From Inhella crocodyli (GTDB taxonomy: Bacteria > Pseudomonadota > Gammaproteobacteria > Burkholderiales > Burkholderiaceae_C), in assembly GCF_004004565.1 (NCBI RefSeq), contig NZ_SACM01000003.1, forward strand, positions 124,001-188,000: a DNA stretch of 64,000 nt, read 5' to 3'. Positions 61,869 to 64,000 of the stretch are shown piece after piece (position 1 is the stretch's first letter; each line of letters starts with the position of its first letter). The notes below the pieces were generated by a model, which was given only the letters and a program-made list of their open reading frames with translations, made no database searches and had not been told where the DNA came from. Made by a program: the position numbers and the translations under genes.

Positions 61869-63971
61869 TCACAGCGTCCAACGCAGCCCCACCGACAGCG
61901 AGCGCCCCGGCAGCGGCGCCAATCCCCGCACCGTGACCGTGCTGCTGGCGCTGTAGGCCAGCGTGTTGCCCAGGTTGTTCAAGCGGACGAAGAGCAGCGC
62001 GTCCTGGCCCTGCCAGCGCCATCGATAGCTCCCCGCCACGTTGACCTGCGTCCAACCCGGCGTCGCCAGGTCGTCCGAGGGCACGCGGTCCTGCGCCTGG
62101 GCGCGCAGCACCTCGGCCTGCCAACGCCAGGCCGCGCCCTGCCAGGCCAGACCCAGCTTGAAGCGCTGCGGCGCGATGCGCGGCAAGGGCTCGCCCGTGG
62201 CACGGTTGTCGGCCCGCACGCCGTCCCACTGCGCCTCCAAGTCCAACGTGCTGCCGGCGCCCTGCCACAGGCGCTGCGTGCCTTGCAGCTCCCAACCCTG
62301 CAAGCGGGCTGGCACGGCGCGGAAGGCGTAGACCGGGAAGGCCTCGCCGTCGGCGTTGACAACGTCCGGCTCGCCCGTGGGCAGCAAGGCGATGTAGCGG
62401 CCGAAGTCGCTGCGGTAGACCTGCAGCTGAACCTGCCGGCCGCTGCCTTGCCAGTGCAGGCCCAGCTCGCCGTGCCGGCCTTGCTCCAAACGCTGCGCCG
62501 TGTCGCCGCGCTCGAAGGTGGCGGTGGCGGCGTGCACGCCGTTGGCGTAGAGCTCGTACGAGGTGGGCGCGCGCTCGGTGCGCGAGAGGCTGCCGGTCAA
62601 GCGCCAGCCTTCGCCCAGGTCGCCGTTCCAGCCCAAGGACGCGCTGCGGGGCGTGAAGCGCCGCTGCACGGCCGCGCCGAACTTGGGCTCGGCCGGGTCG
62701 GCGTCGCCCAGGGAATCGACGCTCGCACGCTCCACGCGCAAGCCGGCGCTCCACTGCCAGCGCGGGTCGGCCTGCCATTGCCCGAGCCAGAAGGCCGCGG
62801 CGTTGCGCGTGCGCGTGCTGGGCACGAAGGCCTCCTCGCCCAGGGCCTCGAAGCGCGAGGCCTCGGCCTGCGCGCCGAACACGCCGTCCAGCATGCCACC
62901 GGCGACCTCACGGCGCGCGTGCACGGCTTCCACGCGCACATCACCGCCACGGTTCTTGAAGGTGGTGCCCACCTCGCCGCTGCCCTCGACCTCTTGGTGC
63001 TGGTAGTCGGTGAGGCTGCCCTGCACGCGCAGCGCGGGCAGCCAGACGGCCAGGTCGCGCCACTCGCCCGACACGGCGGCCTTGTCGCGCTTCATCCGGA
63101 TGGTCACGTCGTCTTCGGTCACCACGCCATAGTCGTTGCCGTGGTGGTCGACGCTCAGCCCCAAGTGGCCCCAGGCGCCCACGAGCGAGGCGCCCACGGC
63201 GCCGCCCTGCGCGGCACTGGCGGAGTTGAGCACGCGGGTCGACAGCCCAGTGCCACCCGCCCCGTCAGGCCGCTCGAACCGCGGCACGCGCAGGTCGTCG
63301 GTGCGGCGCCAGAAGGCGTCGGCGTGCCAGGCCCAGCCGTCGCTGCCTTGGTCCATCACGGCCGAGACGCCGCGTTGGCCGTCGGCGCCGCCGACGCGAA
63401 GTTGGCCGGCAGCGCTCAAGCCCCGCGCCGGGGTGCGTGGGATGCGCTGGTCGATGGCGTTCACCACCCCGCCCACGGCGCTGCCACCGTAGAGCAAGGC
63501 GGCGGGGCCGCGCAGCACCTCGATGCGCTCGACCACCAGCGGGTCAATCGGTACAGCGTGGTCAAAGCTGAGCGCCGAGGCGTCGAGCGAGGCGCCCGCG
63601 TTGCTCAGCACGCGGATCCGGTCCCCGTCCTGCCCCCGCACCACAGGGCGGTTGGCATTGGGGCCGAAGTACGTGGACGACACGCCGGGCAGGCCGTCCA
63701 AGGTGTCGCCCAGCGCACTGCCGCGACGCAGCACCAGGGCATCGCCGTCCAGCACGGACACCGCGGCGCTGGTCTGCGTGCTGCGCAGCGGGTTGCCGGT
63801 GACGACCACCGGCTGCAAGGCGGGGACGGCGACGTCCGAGGCGGCCGCCGCGGGCGGGGTGGCGGCGGCTGCTGGAGTCGATTGGGCCAGAACCGGCGCC
63901 GCGCAAGCGGCGGCGAACAAAGCGGCGGCCACGGCAAGGCGTTGCCGGGAGAAAGGGCAGAAGGTCAACAT
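61869..63971 (-). CDS. TonB-dependent outer-membrane receptor, ZnuD-like
   Basis: The 700-residue product has a signal peptide (ALFAAACAAPVLAQ), a low-complexity Ala/Pro stretch and a TonB box region followed by PVVVTGNPLRSTQTSAAVSVL (about residues 53-72). It then has a complete plug with GDTLDGLPGVSSTYFGPNANRPVVRGQDGDRIRVL and IEVLRGPAALLYGGSAVGGVVNAID, and a 22-strand-type barrel ending in LAPLPGRSLSVGLRWTL. The SVDHHGNDYGVVTEDDV loop with two His and acidic residues resembles ZnuD-like zinc or metal receptors, but a siderophore is also possible. The ribosome binding site is poor. The upstream control region lies beyond the window edge. Confidence 0.88.
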   Translation of the reverse strand: MLTFCPFSRQRLAVAAALFAAACAAPVLAQSTPAAAATPPAAAASDVAVPALQPVVVTGNPLRSTQTSAAVSVLDGDALVLRRGSALGDTLDGLPGVSSTYFGPNANRPVVRGQDGDRIRVLSNAGASLDASALSFDHAVPIDPLVVERIEVLRGPAALLYGGSAVGGVVNAIDQRIPRTPARGLSAAGQLRVGGADGQRGVSAVMDQGSDGWAWHADAFWRRTDDLRVPRFERPDGAGGTGLSTRVLNSASAAQGGAVGASLVGAWGHLGLSVDHHGNDYGVVTEDDVTIRMKRDKAAVSGEWRDLAVWLPALRVQGSLTDYQHQEVEGSGEVGTTFKNRGGDVRVEAVHARREVAGGMLDGVFGAQAEASRFEALGEEAFVPSTRTRNAAAFWLGQWQADPRWQWSAGLRVERASVDSLGDADPAEPKFGAAVQRRFTPRSASLGWNGDLGEGWRLTGSLSRTERAPTSYELYANGVHAATATFERGDTAQRLEQGRHGELGLHWQGSGRQVQLQVYRSDFGRYIALLPTGEPDVVNADGEAFPVYAFRAVPARLQGWELQGTQRLWQGAGSTLDLEAQWDGVRADNRATGEPLPRIAPQRFKLGLAWQGAAWRWQAEVLRAQAQDRVPSDDLATPGWTQVNVAGSYRWRWQGQDALLFVRLNNLGNTLAYSASSTVTVRGLAPLPGRSLSVGLRWTL

Positions 63972-64000
63972 GGAAAGGAGGTCCTTCCCCGCGCGGCGGC

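Overview
The window is very GC-rich, gene-dense DNA from a betaproteobacterium of the order Burkholderiales, probably near the Comamonadaceae/Sphaerotilaceae. This rests on the TsaB, PhaM, CnoX, DUF2145 and GlcDE protein types, the strong G/C-ending codon bias, and the many ATGA, GTGA or TGATG start-stop overlaps. Nearly all of it is ordinary chromosomal coding DNA. I see no rRNA, tRNA, CRISPR array, phage or transposase gene.

Positions 1-9.1 kb hold tRNA t6A and purine genes: a partial rimI, tsaB, a divergent dacB, a GDSL-like lipoprotein, the coupled run purE-purK-tsaC(Sua5), cnoX, a TPR protein and purC. Positions 9.1-20 kb hold a SWIM zinc-finger protein, a DUF3667 protein, fructose-bisphosphate aldolase, a small lipoprotein, a UbiH-type hydroxylase, an aldo/keto reductase, and a run murU - multi-PAS diguanylate cyclase - membrane diguanylate cyclase. 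Positions 20-27 kb hold transketolase and GAPDH, each followed by a clear terminator, then a secreted subtilase with a GlyGly-CTERM-like tail, a SPOR-like protein, birA and a SET-domain protein. Positions 27-39 kb hold topB, an orphan histidine kinase, proA, a GNAT, a large Sel1-repeat protein, a DODA-type dioxygenase and dinG.

The most unusual segment is 39.4-42.2 kb. Upstream of dinG lies a non-coding element of about 574 bp made of two diverged, inverted arms. Each arm holds the same series of hairpins. Stem sequences differ between arms yet still pair, while one 38-nt loop is almost identical, which is covariation-type evidence for a selected structure. Next to it is a bufferin-type RiPP metallophore locus: a Cys-rich secreted BufA2-like precursor, and one protein fusing the MNIO oxidase (DUF692, BufB) to the DUF2063 partner (BufC). 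An ECF-like promoter can be seen upstream of the precursor, and a TonB-dependent receptor gene is divergent to it.

Positions 44-49 kb hold an LplT-PlsC fusion with small membrane and acetyltransferase genes, and a DUF2145 pair. Positions 49-52 kb hold a LysR regulator and a small run (AhpD/CMD-like, YHS, PNPOx-like) opposite an XRE regulator. Positions 53-59 kb hold glcD-glcE without glcF, phaM, a solute-binding protein and an OPT transporter. Positions 59-64 kb hold prfC-grpB, a PspC-domain protein and a second, ZnuD-like TonB-dependent receptor.
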